Shown here: piece after piece, positions 47,601 to 57,574 of the stretch | Numbering within the stretch: the first letter of the stretch is position 1 | Layout: every line of letters starts with the position of its first letter | Assembly (NCBI GenBank): GCA_033439295.1 | Contig: JAVTLE010000005.1 | Location: forward strand, 62,001 to 126,000 | From: Deuterostichococcus epilithicus | Lineage: Eukaryota > Chlorophyta > Trebouxiophyceae > Prasiolales > Stichococcaceae | Length of the DNA stretch: 64,000 nucleotides | Direction of reading: 5' to 3' | Program-made: the position numbers and the translations under genes | Notes under the pieces: generated by a model | What the model saw: only the letters and a program-made list of their open reading frames with translations | Databases searched by the model: none | Told to the model about the DNA's origin: nothing

Positions 47601-49596
47601 TCCATGGTCGAACAGGTTTGGGCAAAGGAAATAGTGGGAATCGAAAACATGCCGCCATGCCGCAGGTGCGCCGGCGCCGGCTGCGCGGGCGTGAAGGTGG
47701 AGGAATGCGCCGCCGGGGCTCGGCCCAGGGGCGCAGGCAACTCCGGCAGCGTCACGGTCGCGGCAGACGGCAAGGTGTGCCCCATAGGTGTCCGCAATTT
47801 CACCCCGCCACTTGGTTGCGCGCAAAATCCGGGGTGCGGCGCAGAGCGCCGCAGCGGTTTCGGCACCGCCGCGGTCTCGCCTGACGGGAAGGCGGGACTC
47901 GACAGCAGCGAGGGGTCCAACAGTTTTCGGCCATTATTGCAGCCGCCGCGGCAGCCCGGCGCCAGCGTCCCAGCACAGAGCGGCGCATGACCCTCACAAT
48001 GACTCACCAGAGAGCCGCCAGGGCCTAGGCGGCGCTGTCAAGGACAGGCTCTGACCCCTCTGACCCGTTTCGCGTGCGCGACCGACCACGCAGGAGGCGC
48101 CGCTGGCGACGCGCTGCATGCCGGCGGGGCTGGACTCGGAACAGCTGGCGGCGGCGCTGGCGCCGGTGACTGACGTGCGGGTGCTACACATCGGCGACGC
48201 GCCGGTCGCCTGGGGCGGCTGGAAGGACCCAGAGGCGAGTTAGTTCTGAGTGTAGTTCGTTCTGGGTGCAACAACTCGCCTGGGGGTTGCCGATTGCAGT
48301 CGCGGCTGTTTGACGCTGCAGGATGCAGCCGCCTCTGCAGGGGTGCCTGTGCTGCAGACCCTGCTGGGCAAATGCATCGCCGCAGGCGGTGCCAGATAGG
48401 GCGAAGCTCCCGTCATCGGTGTCCGACACCTGGAACCCTCCTGCTGCTGCGGTGCCCAAGGCAGGCGCACGCACCACCGCATGCTGTGCTGGATGGGGCG
48501 GTGGGTTTCCGGCACAGGTTGCCTTGCCTGATCTCATTGGCTCTGCACAACCCTGTGTGCTGCAGATCGGCAAGGCTGTCAGCAGGCGCATGGACCACAG
48601 CATGCTGTACTGGATGGGGCGATGGCGGAAGCAGGCGGAGGAGCTGCGCCGCAACGAGACGGAACACTACTTCTGGCGACCCTTCTCCAACGTGGACGAG
48701 GTGTGCTGGCTTTTAAATTTCATACACCCTAGATCGAAGGTCTATAACACGCAGCTTTGTCGCGATCAGCTAGAGCATCACTGGCGCCCTGCTCTAACGT
48801 CGAATAGGTGGGCTCCCTGTGCCTGGCCCATGCCGCACTCTCACAACCCTCTGCGCCGGGACTAACGAGCTGCAAGCAGCTGAGATCGAAAGCCAATATC
48901 AACAAAATCTGCACTCCTTCAGCAGCATCAACCAAAGGCGCCATTCCCACGATCCGCGGGGGGTTGCGGCACCTTTCCTGCTGCACTTTACTCACCCTCC
49001 GCCCTTGGCCACGGAAGGAGGCAGGGGCTCCAGGCCCTGGTGGGTGCTGCCTGATGGGGTGCGTGCTGTGTGGGGCAGCCTTTAGCGCCCCTTCGCCGAC
49101 ATGTACTGTAGCGGCACACCTGTGCAAGCAAGGAGGGAGATACCCTCCAAGCCCGCGCACAGCGCCAGCGGCGCCGCTCAAACCGCACCTCGAGCTTACG
49201 CCGGCTTGCCGCTTCTGCTGCGCACCATGGCAAGGCAGAACACGGGCACTTCAGTTGCCTGCTCCTGCTTCAGCAGCGCCACCTCTCCCGGTCCCGTGCA
49301 CGCTGCACTGTCCCTGCTCCTCAGCACCAGCTGTTCACCGCCAGCTGTCCAGCGCCAGCTGTCCAACGCCAGCTCAGCTGGCGCCTCCCGCCATTCGCCC
49401 TCTGCAACTTGACCAGAACAGCGCCCTTCCCGAAGGCATGTCCCCCACCTGCCCGCAGGTGTACCTACCGGCGGCGCGCAACGAAGGCGCCATCGACGTG
49501 GCGCGCGTGCTGGCGGACCACCCGACCCCATGGCCAGTCAACAACACCGAGTTCCTGTTCAAGGGCGACCTTGCGCCGGCGTCGCTGTGGCTGTGA
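41605..49596 (+). CDS. GT77 glycosyltransferase, XEG113-like, gene 2
   Basis: Paralogue of the gene at 3024-9229, with a matching signal-anchor plan and the same exon phases wherever both can be read. Exons: 41605-41756 (signal anchor MLAALALALVVALSFFAG), 42099-42333 (Ser/Gly stem), 42740-42929, 43423-43580, 43869-43971, 44294-44400 (or to 44484), 44860-45024, 45305-45475, 46125-46283, 46556-46693, about 47175-47282, 47666-47774, 48094-48234, 48566-48700, 49459-49596. Motifs: NWGWGEPNWRK, VVWSDIDVVWFKDP (DxD-like), VDMIMGSDHIATS, LMTGRTYMLQRLDQ, WSLHLTWIWGKQSGKLARLQ, MACFCDHNW, FHSFLSDPQLHPSVRASQLR (XEG113-type C-terminal block). Stop TGA 49594-49596. GC donors are used after 43580, 45475, 46283 and 48234. 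Exon 11 needs two extra bases upstream, so a small exon is missing from the model. Probably Golgi arabinosyltransferase; substrate inferred. Confidence 0.86.
43314..43393 (+). repeat. Decayed copy of GT77-2 exon 4
   Basis: After a cacag acceptor-like site it reads gcagctggatctggggcgag, against gcaactggggctggggcgag at 43423. The match continues through acttcctggtcg to the region of cccaggaatcatggg. It lies about 110 bases upstream of the true exon. Confidence 0.75.
44401..44484 (+). repeat. Duplicated tail of GT77-2 exon 6
   Basis: VEMVAGRQKINKDALNK (44431-44484) repeats VEMDAGRQKMNQDALNK (about 44350-44400). The 30 bases between include a telomere-like aaatcctaaccca. The whole stretch stays in frame. 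The copy ends in a gcgcgc donor like the paralogue's gcgcgg. Confidence 0.85.
45144..45205 (+). repeat. Decayed copy of GT77-2 exon 8 start
   Basis: Matches the exon at 45305 over gtggtgcccyggagyctgca and onward (cacctgacc, gggaaagcag). It is followed by a telomere-like aaccctaagccct near 45248. Confidence 0.75.
45690..45750 (+). repeat. Decayed copy of GT77-2 exon 8 end
   Basis: Resembles 45415-45475: the run from ggcgccactgg to acctggccgtgaatctggtg against ggcgccaccgg to acctggccatggacctggtg. It lies downstream of the true exon. Confidence 0.65.
46664..46940 (+). repeat. GT77-2 exon 10 end repeated with 72-base period
   Basis: Units at 46664-46735 and 46736-46807 share gcctgccccntggacttcat and catgctcgaggga. 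A third, weaker unit lies at about 46877-46940. Unit 1 contains the true exon end at 46693 (FIFEP). Confidence 0.75.
48451..48505 (+). repeat. Decayed copy of GT77-2 exon 14
   Basis: Shares gcatgctgtrctggatgggg with the exon at 48566, plus a matching caaggc...caggcgca start. It is separated from the true exon by about 60 bases. Confidence 0.65.
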
Positions 49597-50750
49597 GCAC
49601 ACCGGACCCCAGATCATTTAGTTTGGAAGCCGTGCGGCTCGCAGCCCCGCAGCGGCTTCGTTCGAGCGGCACCAAGGAGCTGCACAAAGGCCAGCGTGCG
49701 CAGGCAGAATGGCGATGCCCGGCGGCACGTGCAGGGCTGCGGCTGCTATGGCTGCCAAGTCTGTGGGTTTTGCAGAGATTTCGGTCCGGGTATGTTTTGC
49801 TGCTTCATTCGGTTCTGATCAGGCTGTCCACCGCCCTGTTGCATTTTGCCAAGGGTCAAAGGTCAGGCAGCATGTGAGATGCGCAACAGGTATCTATCAC
49901 TGGCCCTTCCCGGCAAAACGCCATCCATTCCAGACATTCATTGTTCATTCTGCATGCATGCACTTCTCGGATCAACAGCAGTGCCTGCAGAATTGTCCAA
50001 CAACGTGATGCTGGTACGGTGTGACGTCGTGATGCCAGATTACTTAGACCGTTTTTACCGCCGTTACTACAAACGCCGATTAGCCGCTGTCTACACAGAG
50101 CATGCCGTTCAGCTTGATATGGCCAGTGGGCAGTCGACAGGCATGTCAACAACGGGACAAAAAAACCATGGGCATGCAAAAGACATCAACAACTAGGCTG
50201 CCTTGGCGTCTGCGACCGCGCTTGACAGAGTTCTGTGCAGCGCGGCCACAGACGCCAACGCCGCACAGAATGCCCCTGAAGGGCGGCAGCCCCCATGGAC
50301 GCAGGACAAGGGAGTGTCTGCGGTCAACTCACATAATGCGGTCATCAGTACAAACAGCAACAAAGCAAGGAAATTCTGGCAAACAAAATTGATATGCGGC
50401 CAGCTGTGCTGTCGATATCGACACCTAGAGGTACCCATTGGCGGGGGGCGCGGGTGCCTCAAAGTTATGGGACAGCCAGCCAGCTGCTGGGCAGGCACCG
50501 CAGCATGGCCGATGAGGGGCTAGCTTTCTAGAGGATCGGGACCAGAGGTGCGCCCCAGCTGCAATCGCCCGCCCGCACTGCAGGGCGCCACGCCAGGGGT
50601 GCATGCGCCGTTCGGCTTGTGCCGCAACCCCACGCTAGCGCCTGCGCCGGCCCGCCGGCCCGAAGGCGACACGCGCCGCAGTCGCACAGCCTCTGCCGCC
50701 GGCGGAGGCTCCGGGTCAACTGCTCCAGCAACCGAGTCTGCGTTGCTGCG
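49597..50750. other. Intergenic between convergent genes
   Basis: 3' flanks of GT77 gene 2 (+) and the bZIP-like gene (-). More AT-rich than the genes, especially 49860-50180. Open frames on both strands are short and show no recognisable domain. Confidence 0.45.
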
Positions 50751-53700
50751 CTACGCCAGGTCCTGCGAGCCGGCGGCCATGAGAGCAGCGGCGGGCGGTT
50801 CGCCCAGCTCCTCGGCGACGGCGGCCACCAGTGCTGGCACGTCGCAGGCGTAAGGGTACGACTGCACCGTCGCCAGCGCCGCCTGCGGCCAGGGGGTGAC
50901 CATCGTTGGAGTGGCGTTCGCATTGACACACACGCTGAGCCGTGGCTGCCCCTACGCTGGACACTGGCTCTGGGCCGCGAGGGCACGGCGTCCAAATCTG
51001 CCAGGGTTTAGGGTTGAGGGCATGCTGGACCCCAGGCCTCGGCTGAAACTGCTTCATCCTCCTGTCTGGGCCCCGCTCAAACGGCTGCTGCTCCAGGAAG
51101 GGCTGCCTCGAGGGCACGCCTCGCCATGGCGGTGTTGCCGCGGCTGCTGCCCTACGCCTTCCTTGCGTCCCTTCCCTGCCGGGGGTTCGCTGCTGCCCGG
51201 ATCTGCACCCCCAGGTTGGGCGCCAGCCAAGCAGCGGCACAGCAGCGACGGGCGGGCACATGTGGCAGGGACCCTCGGCAACCCGAGCACCCTGCACACT
51301 CTGCTCACTCCAACAGCGCCCACCCAGTGGACGGGGAAGTATCCTCGGTCGGACCCCCGACCCTTGCGCGCGCCCGAGCAGCCCCACCAGACATAGACTC
51401 CGGCGCCGCACCTGGATGGGCGTCAGCACGCGGCCCCAGGCGATGGCCCGGTACTGGGCCGCCAGCGTGCGCTCCTCGGCCAGCGCCTCCCGCACTGCCG
51501 CCGCAGCGCCGAGCGTCTCTTCGAACAGGCTGGTCGCCTCGCCGTTGCCCTCAGCGCATGCCCACCGCGTCTGCGCGCCGGAAACCATCTCTGTTACTTC
51601 TTTGACCTCCTGACTCCATAACTTCCCTGACTTCTGCTTATGACTCAAGCCTGCATCCGAGCCTTCGCAGTGGTGTGTAGCGACCTGTCCTGCCCGAGCG
51701 CGGCGCTCCTTCCGCGGCGCGAAGGCAGGCTGTCTCACAATGCAAACGGGTGTCCATTCTCACTAGCCATCCCCAGCAAAGGAGCACAGTCTGCGGCATC
51801 GCGCTGCTCTGGGGATGCAGGACGCGATGTGTGGCAGGGTAGAGACAGCCCATGGCGGAGAGTGTCACCGAGAGGATTGCAAAGGCAGCGGCTCGCCGCC
51901 GGTGCATGGCGCCCAGTGTCTGCAAGTAGCTGCGCCGCAGCTTTGCCAGGTGCCCGGCCTGCGTGCCGGAAGCCGCACATGCCGTGAGACAGGTCGTCAG
52001 GCCACGGCTGCTGCCGCCACAGACGCAACTACCTTTTGCCCAAGGAACACCCTGCAGCCGTCACGGCGCCACACCGAGGAGCCGCAGCACAGCAGCCGAA
52101 CCCGACGTCGGCGGAGCAAACGCACCGCCGTGGGCGTGAGCAGCAGCGACGCGGCGACCTCGCGCCAGCGCTCGGGCGACGGCGGCGGCGGCGCCGCGGC
52201 GAGGTCTGGAACGAAGCACAGAGCGGGGCCGCCGCCGCTGCCGGTGCGGCCAGGCTGCGCCGACGCCGCTTCCCGCAGCAGGCCTGCGGAAGCAGCTCCA
52301 CGACACTCTGACGATAGCGGCGTCCAAGGTCAGGCTCCGGCGACAAGGGCCCCAGGAGGGAAAGAGAGCCATAGGTAATGTGCTGGAGAAACTGTGCTGA
52401 AGGAGCGCAGCACGTGCTGACAGGGTAGCACTGCCAGCATGCCTAACGTGCGGCTGGATCTCCGGCCAAAGGCGGCCACTGGGAAGAGGCAGCGCATGTT
52501 TGACGAGGATTTTCCAGCGGGCGTTGCACCTGCTTCGAAGAGCAGGCGTGCGAGGCGGCGCGCCACGGCGGCGCTGACGTCACCGCCGGCGGCCACCAGG
52601 CAGTCCGCAATGGCCGTCATGTAGTCCCGCCACAGGCCGCACATGTCGTGCCACGCCAGCGCCGAAACCTGCCGTGGGGGAATGCCAGGGTTCAAGGGGT
52701 AGTACGGGAATGCTTCGGGAGCATGTGCGGCTGGTCTGGGATGGTAAGTTGAGAACCCTGTCACAAATCGGCGGGCACACAACGGCCTGCAGCGCGCCTG
52801 CGGCACTGTGCTGGCCTGGTTCGGCCTGGCCCAACAAGATCCCCGAGTATTGGTGATTCATGACCGATGCCGCAAACCCGCTGCGAAAGCGCCGGACCAT
52901 GCTGCTGTCCCGCAAAGTCGTCTCGAGGTTGCAGGGTGGGAACAACCAGGGCAGCACAGCGACTCTGGCAGCGGTGAGCAGAGACGGCACCAGCACCGAC
53001 AGCAGCCCTCAACCCTAAGTGCCGATCCCTGGCAGCACCTGCTCCCGAGTGAGGTAGATGGGCGCCCCCGGCCGCAGCGTGAAGGTGATGGCGCCGTCCG
53101 GCACGTCGGCAGCGGCAGCGGCGGCGGTGGCGGCGCCGGGTAGCGGCGGCGCGGTGCGGGACGCCTCAGCATCCAGCCACCACTCCTCCCCAGGCGCCAT
53201 GACCGGGTTTAGCACCTGGCCACGGGTTGAGCGAGCGGTCAGTGACGAGGCCCTGGTAAGTGGGTCTTACTGGGTCTTACTGGGAAGGAACTGGCGCAGC
53301 GGCCTGCCGCCGCTGACCCCCTGGCGCCCATGACTGGCTTCAGCGGCTGGCTGCGGGTGAGGGTCCGCTGAGTCCCTTGTCAGTGTTGGCCAGGGGGGCT
53401 CAGCAAGGAGCGCACGGTGCTGCAGGCGGGCGCAGGCCCCTCGGAGCCGCCAGCTGCACCGGCAGCAGACGCGGCCTCCCATCAGGGCCGCACAAGCAGG
53501 GGGGAGCCCCCCGCGGGGGAGCGCCTCCATCGGGTTGTAAAACTAAACCCTGGACACAAACCCGAGGCGGCCGTACCTCGAGGCCGGCGACTCGGGCGCC
53601 CAGCGGCAGGTGTGCGCCGGCCGAGGCACGGCGGAAGCCGACAGGGCCGCCCGGCTGCGTCGCCTCCGCCTCCGGGCCCCCATCCCACCGTATCGGCTCC

Positions 53701-55497
53701 TGCGCCGCCGCGCCGGCAGCTGCGGCAGCGAGAGAGCGGCGGGCGTGACGTCGCTGTGGAGTCCTGGCAAGGGCTGTTGTCAATGGCCAGGGCAAGAGAG
53801 GCGGCAACGAGTGTCCTGTTCACTGCCTGTCGTCTGCCGCGCGGGTGCATGAGCGAGCTGGGACTTCGCAGGCGCAGAGGGGGTGAGTCCGTGCAGGCAG
53901 CGGGGCTGGGGACGCTGCCGGCCCCGTGGCTGTGACGCCCGTGCAGGGGACCCCGACTCCCCATCACACTCCCCGCTGCTGCGTTTGCACCCACGCCACG
54001 GCGGCACAGAGCCAGTTGTGGAGTGCATGCTGAGCCTGACCACACAGGGCATCGGCCGCAGGGCCATCACATCGGGAGGGTGGAAGAGCAGAAAGGCTTG
54101 CACCGTGACCGAGCCTGCTGCGGGCCTCCGGTGCCAGGCATGACAACGAGTCCAGGCGCATTTGATCGCTGCCGTCGCCCGGCGGGCTGAGGTTGCCGCT
54201 GCCGCCATTGGTGCCGCCGCTGCCGCCACCGCCGCTGGGGCGTGCCGGCGCGGACGCATGCGCGAACGGGTTGCCGGCCCGCGAATCACGCTGCAGAGCA
54301 GAGTGCTGCGCGCCAGGTGCCGCCCGCGGCGGCGTCAGCCCGATGAAGCCCTCAAGCAGCTCGTTGCGGTCTTCCAAGGACGATCGCCGCAGCTCGGCGG
54401 CGCCGAGACGGGACTGCAGCGAGGCGACTGCTGCGTCCTCCTCCTGACCGGACAACTGCGCGCAGGCGAGATGCCCGGTCAGCATGGGGTCATGCACCGA
54501 AGCACGTGAGGCAAGCTTCCATTGCCGCAAGGTTCTGGAGGCTGCCGAGCTCGAAAGTTTCTTGGCTTCTGCTCAAAGGATTAGGGTGTCACAAAGTACG
54601 CTGCAAAAACGATCGCTGACGACCTCACACTGTGTGACTGTATGGCGTTGGGTGCGCAGGCTCACTGTTGTGGCATTGCCGCTGGTCGATTGCAAGCATG
54701 TTGGAGCCGGAACAGCAGGCGCAGCGGCACCCACCTGTGCGAGCGTGTCCGCGCGGGCATCGACACGCCGCCGCGCCGTGGAGGCCTTGTGCACGCCGCC
54801 GCCGCTGCCGCCGCCAGGCTGGCCGGCGGACACGGATCGGAAGGTGCGCAGCACTCGCGCCGGCAGCGCGACCGCTGTGCTGCCCTGCACGGCAGCATCT
54901 TCGTCCTCCATGCCGGCCGGCTCGCCGCCGACGGGGCTGCCCGTAGCGGGGCTGTAGCTGCTGCCTCCTGGACTGTGGCCCGTCCCGCCAAGAGAGTCCG
55001 GGCTGCCGGCGCCGCCAAGGTGGCGCCGCGGGTTGAGCGCCAGCGCAGCCCGGCCCAGGTTGCTGAGGCCGGGCCCCTGAGACGTGCGCCGCACGCCGGG
55101 NGGGCGCGGCGGCGCGCCGCCGCCGCCGGCGCTCGTCTGTATGCGGCCCGACGCGGAAGAGGATTTGACGCCCGGCAGGGACGCGAGCAGATCTGCGGCC
55201 TCGCCGGCGGCGTGGCGCTGGGCCGCAGCGGCGAAGGGGTTGTGCACTGCGGCCGCCGCCGGGACGGACGGCAGCGTGACGGACAGTGCCTCGCCGGCGA
55301 GGCGGCCGGGCGGCGGCAGCACCAGCCGCGGCGGCGGCGGCTGTTGCCACACGCCACGGCCCTGCATGTGCAGCGGCACAGCGCCGCCCAGCGGCGCCGC
55401 GGGAGCGCCCGCGCTGACCGCTCGCTGCAGCACGGCGGCAGGGAAGGCCGGGCCGCCACCGCGGGCCGCATCGCCGCCATACATGTCGACGCCGCTG

Positions 55498-55541
<44 letters not shown>

Positions 55542-55566
55542 ATGCTGATGATGATGCTGCTGCTGG

Positions 55567-55601
<35 letters not shown>

Positions 55602-56779
55602 ATGCTGCTGCAATTGCTGCTGTTGATGCTGTTGATCCTGCAGCTGCTGCTGGTACTGCTGCTGCATCATCTGCATGCTGCCGCCGGGCTGCTGCCCACC
55701 GCTGTGCATGGCCCCGACGGGCTGCGGTGCGTGCCCGCCGCCGTTTCTGCCGGCCAGCGGCAGGCTGCCGTACTGCATGTTGCCATTTGACAACGCGCTG
55801 TTTGGCTGCGCAGCGCTGTTGGCAGCCTGCATGCTGCCTGCTGGGTCAAATTGCCGAGGCGCGCCGAACGGAGGGGGGTGGCCATGCAGGCCCTGCATGT
55901 CAGGCATCGTCGCCAAGGGCACGTCTGCGTGGCCTGCGGGCAGCACAGGCCGGGTTGCACATCAGACCAATATCAGCGGGGCAGTCTACGCGACAGGTCA
56001 TCGTCGATCCTACAGGAACGCAGAGGCCGCACATGCGCACCCGCGCTGTAGCGGTGCAGCTGCTGCGCATCGCTGCTTTGGCGCGCTAGTAGCGGCGCCG
56101 GGTACGGCATCCCCTGCGAGTAGCTGGTGCTGCGGCGGTGTAGCGCCGCTGCCGCCGCCCCGGGCGGCAGCAGCGGCTCCGGCGCTGGCTGCTGGCTGGG
56201 CACATGCACTCCGCCAGGCGCGGACGCATGCGTGACCGCGGACAGATCCGAGAGCGCCCCGGAGCCGGAGTTTGCACTGTGCAGCTGCGTCATGGCTGCG
56301 GCCTGGTGCCTCGGCTGGCTGTAGGGCGACGCACCACCCGTCGCATGTCCGCCGCCGCTGGCCGCGAGCCGTGCGAGCAGCATGGGGTTCTGCACTGCAA
56401 AGGGGCTGGTCTTGGAGTCAACGGACGGCCGCCGGCAGCTGAGGTCCACGCCAGCGTGCTGGTGGAGGCCGCTGTCCGGTGACAGGCTGAGGCTGTGCGA
56501 CGGCGCGGGCTGCACTGCTGGCTCGAGGCGGTGCGCTTCCAGCAGCGGCGGCGCCTGCGGCTGGAGCATATACTGCTGCGGCGCCTGGCAAAGCTGCACG
56601 CCGTTCAGCTGCTGGTCGTGCTGCTGCTGCTCCGGCAGCAGCAGCTCCGTCAGCAGCTCGTCGAAGGAGGTGCTGCCGAAGCCCAGGCTGTCCAAGTTTG
56701 AGCGACCAGCCTCCGGGTGGAGGGCCCCCGACATTGCGTCCGGCTGCGCTGCGCCGTCAGTCGCGGTGCCAGAGGTCAT
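50751..56779 (-). CDS. PolyQ bZIP-like transcription factor candidate
   Basis: Probable nuclear regulator. Start taken at ATG 56779 (MTSGTATDGAAQ); upstream in-frame ATGs are possible. N-terminal exon (to about 55975): FGSTSFDELLTELLLPEQQQ, an acidic activation-like patch, then Ser/Pro/Gln-rich sequence. Second large exon (about 55950-54740): low-complexity Gln/His/Met tract (polyQ near 55640-55500), ending HKASTARRRVDARADTLAQ. The next exon (from about 54461) starts LSGQEEDAAVASLQSRLGAA, then ELRRSSLEDRNELLEGFIGL, a leucine-zipper-like coiled coil. Joined, this resembles a bZIP with a degenerate basic region. Downstream: FTLRPGAPIYLTREQ (about 53100), WHDMCGLWRDYMTAIADCLV (about 52650), EERTLAAQYRAIAWGRVLTP (about 51450) and a last exon near 50892-50751, ALATVQSYPYACDVPALV to GSQDLA with stop TAG. 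I recall a similar downstream region in algal bZIP proteins. N at 55101. Some middle exons are unresolved. Confidence 0.6.
55500..55640 (-). repeat. CAG/CAC trinucleotide tract encoding polyQ/H
   Basis: On the plus strand, runs of CTG (11 perfect units from 55500) mixed with GATGAT and other triplets. On the coding strand this gives Gln runs broken by His. Antisense it makes long polyleucine frames that are not genes. Confidence 0.9.
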
Positions 56780-57574
56780 CGACGCACCGCATGGGGCCGC
56801 CACGCGCGCCAGCCCGTCGCTGTGCGAGCAACACATTCGCGGTGTCACGGTGCCGGTACTGCGTCTCCGGCAACCACCGCCAAAACACTGCGATTGACGG
56901 CAGCATGCGTTCGTGACCGTAAACTGGCCCGGCCCCGCAGGGCGGGCCGGTGCGAATGTGTACAAGGTGGTACCCCCGACCCGCTCTACCTGTTTGTCAA
57001 AACCTCCGGGCGCCGATACGCGATTTCCGCAGTACAGTCCAATCTAGCCGACCGCTGAGGCTACAGCAGAGCCTCAGCGGCACGCCTGCACTCCGATGTG
57101 CTGACGCGCTTTTGTCAAGGGGGTGAGCGCCCAGCTGGCCGTCCTGATCCTTGGGCCTGTGCTGTGTACTCGCACCAGCCTAGTGCGCGGCGCTGCAGCT
57201 CGTGCGTGGGGCTCCAATGGACGAGGCGCCAATCGGCCGGCCGCTGCATGCAGGCCAGCATTTCAGGTGACGTGCACTTCGCCCGTGAACCTCGCACAGC
57301 GTAGTCGAAACTGGAACCACCTTTCAGACCCTCTCACCCCGGGTGAGTCACCCGTGACGAGGTGGGTAGACCTAGTTGCACACCAACAGCTGCCTAATCA
57401 TAGTCATTTCTGTCCGGAGCACCACTGGACGTGATAAGGCGCGATTGCGGTGCACGGTATCTGTAGCTGCCGAAGGACGATGGTATGAGGTCAGAGGGGC
57501 GGCTGGGACGCTGACACGCTGGCTGTGCACGGACGTCATCGCCTGCGCGACCTCAGGGCAGGGCTGTGACCGGC
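56780..57574. other. Divergent promoter region
   Basis: Lies between the leftward bZIP-like gene and the rightward CBM20 gene, so it should hold both promoters and 5' leaders. No specific motif could be assigned. Longer N-terminal forms of the bZIP-like gene would use part of it. Confidence 0.45.

Noticed and set aside
54642-55790. 382-residue plus-strand open frame with long polyleucine runs
   Set aside because: It is antisense to the CAG-rich polyQ exon of the minus-strand gene. The leucines come from CTG repeats and there is no domain.
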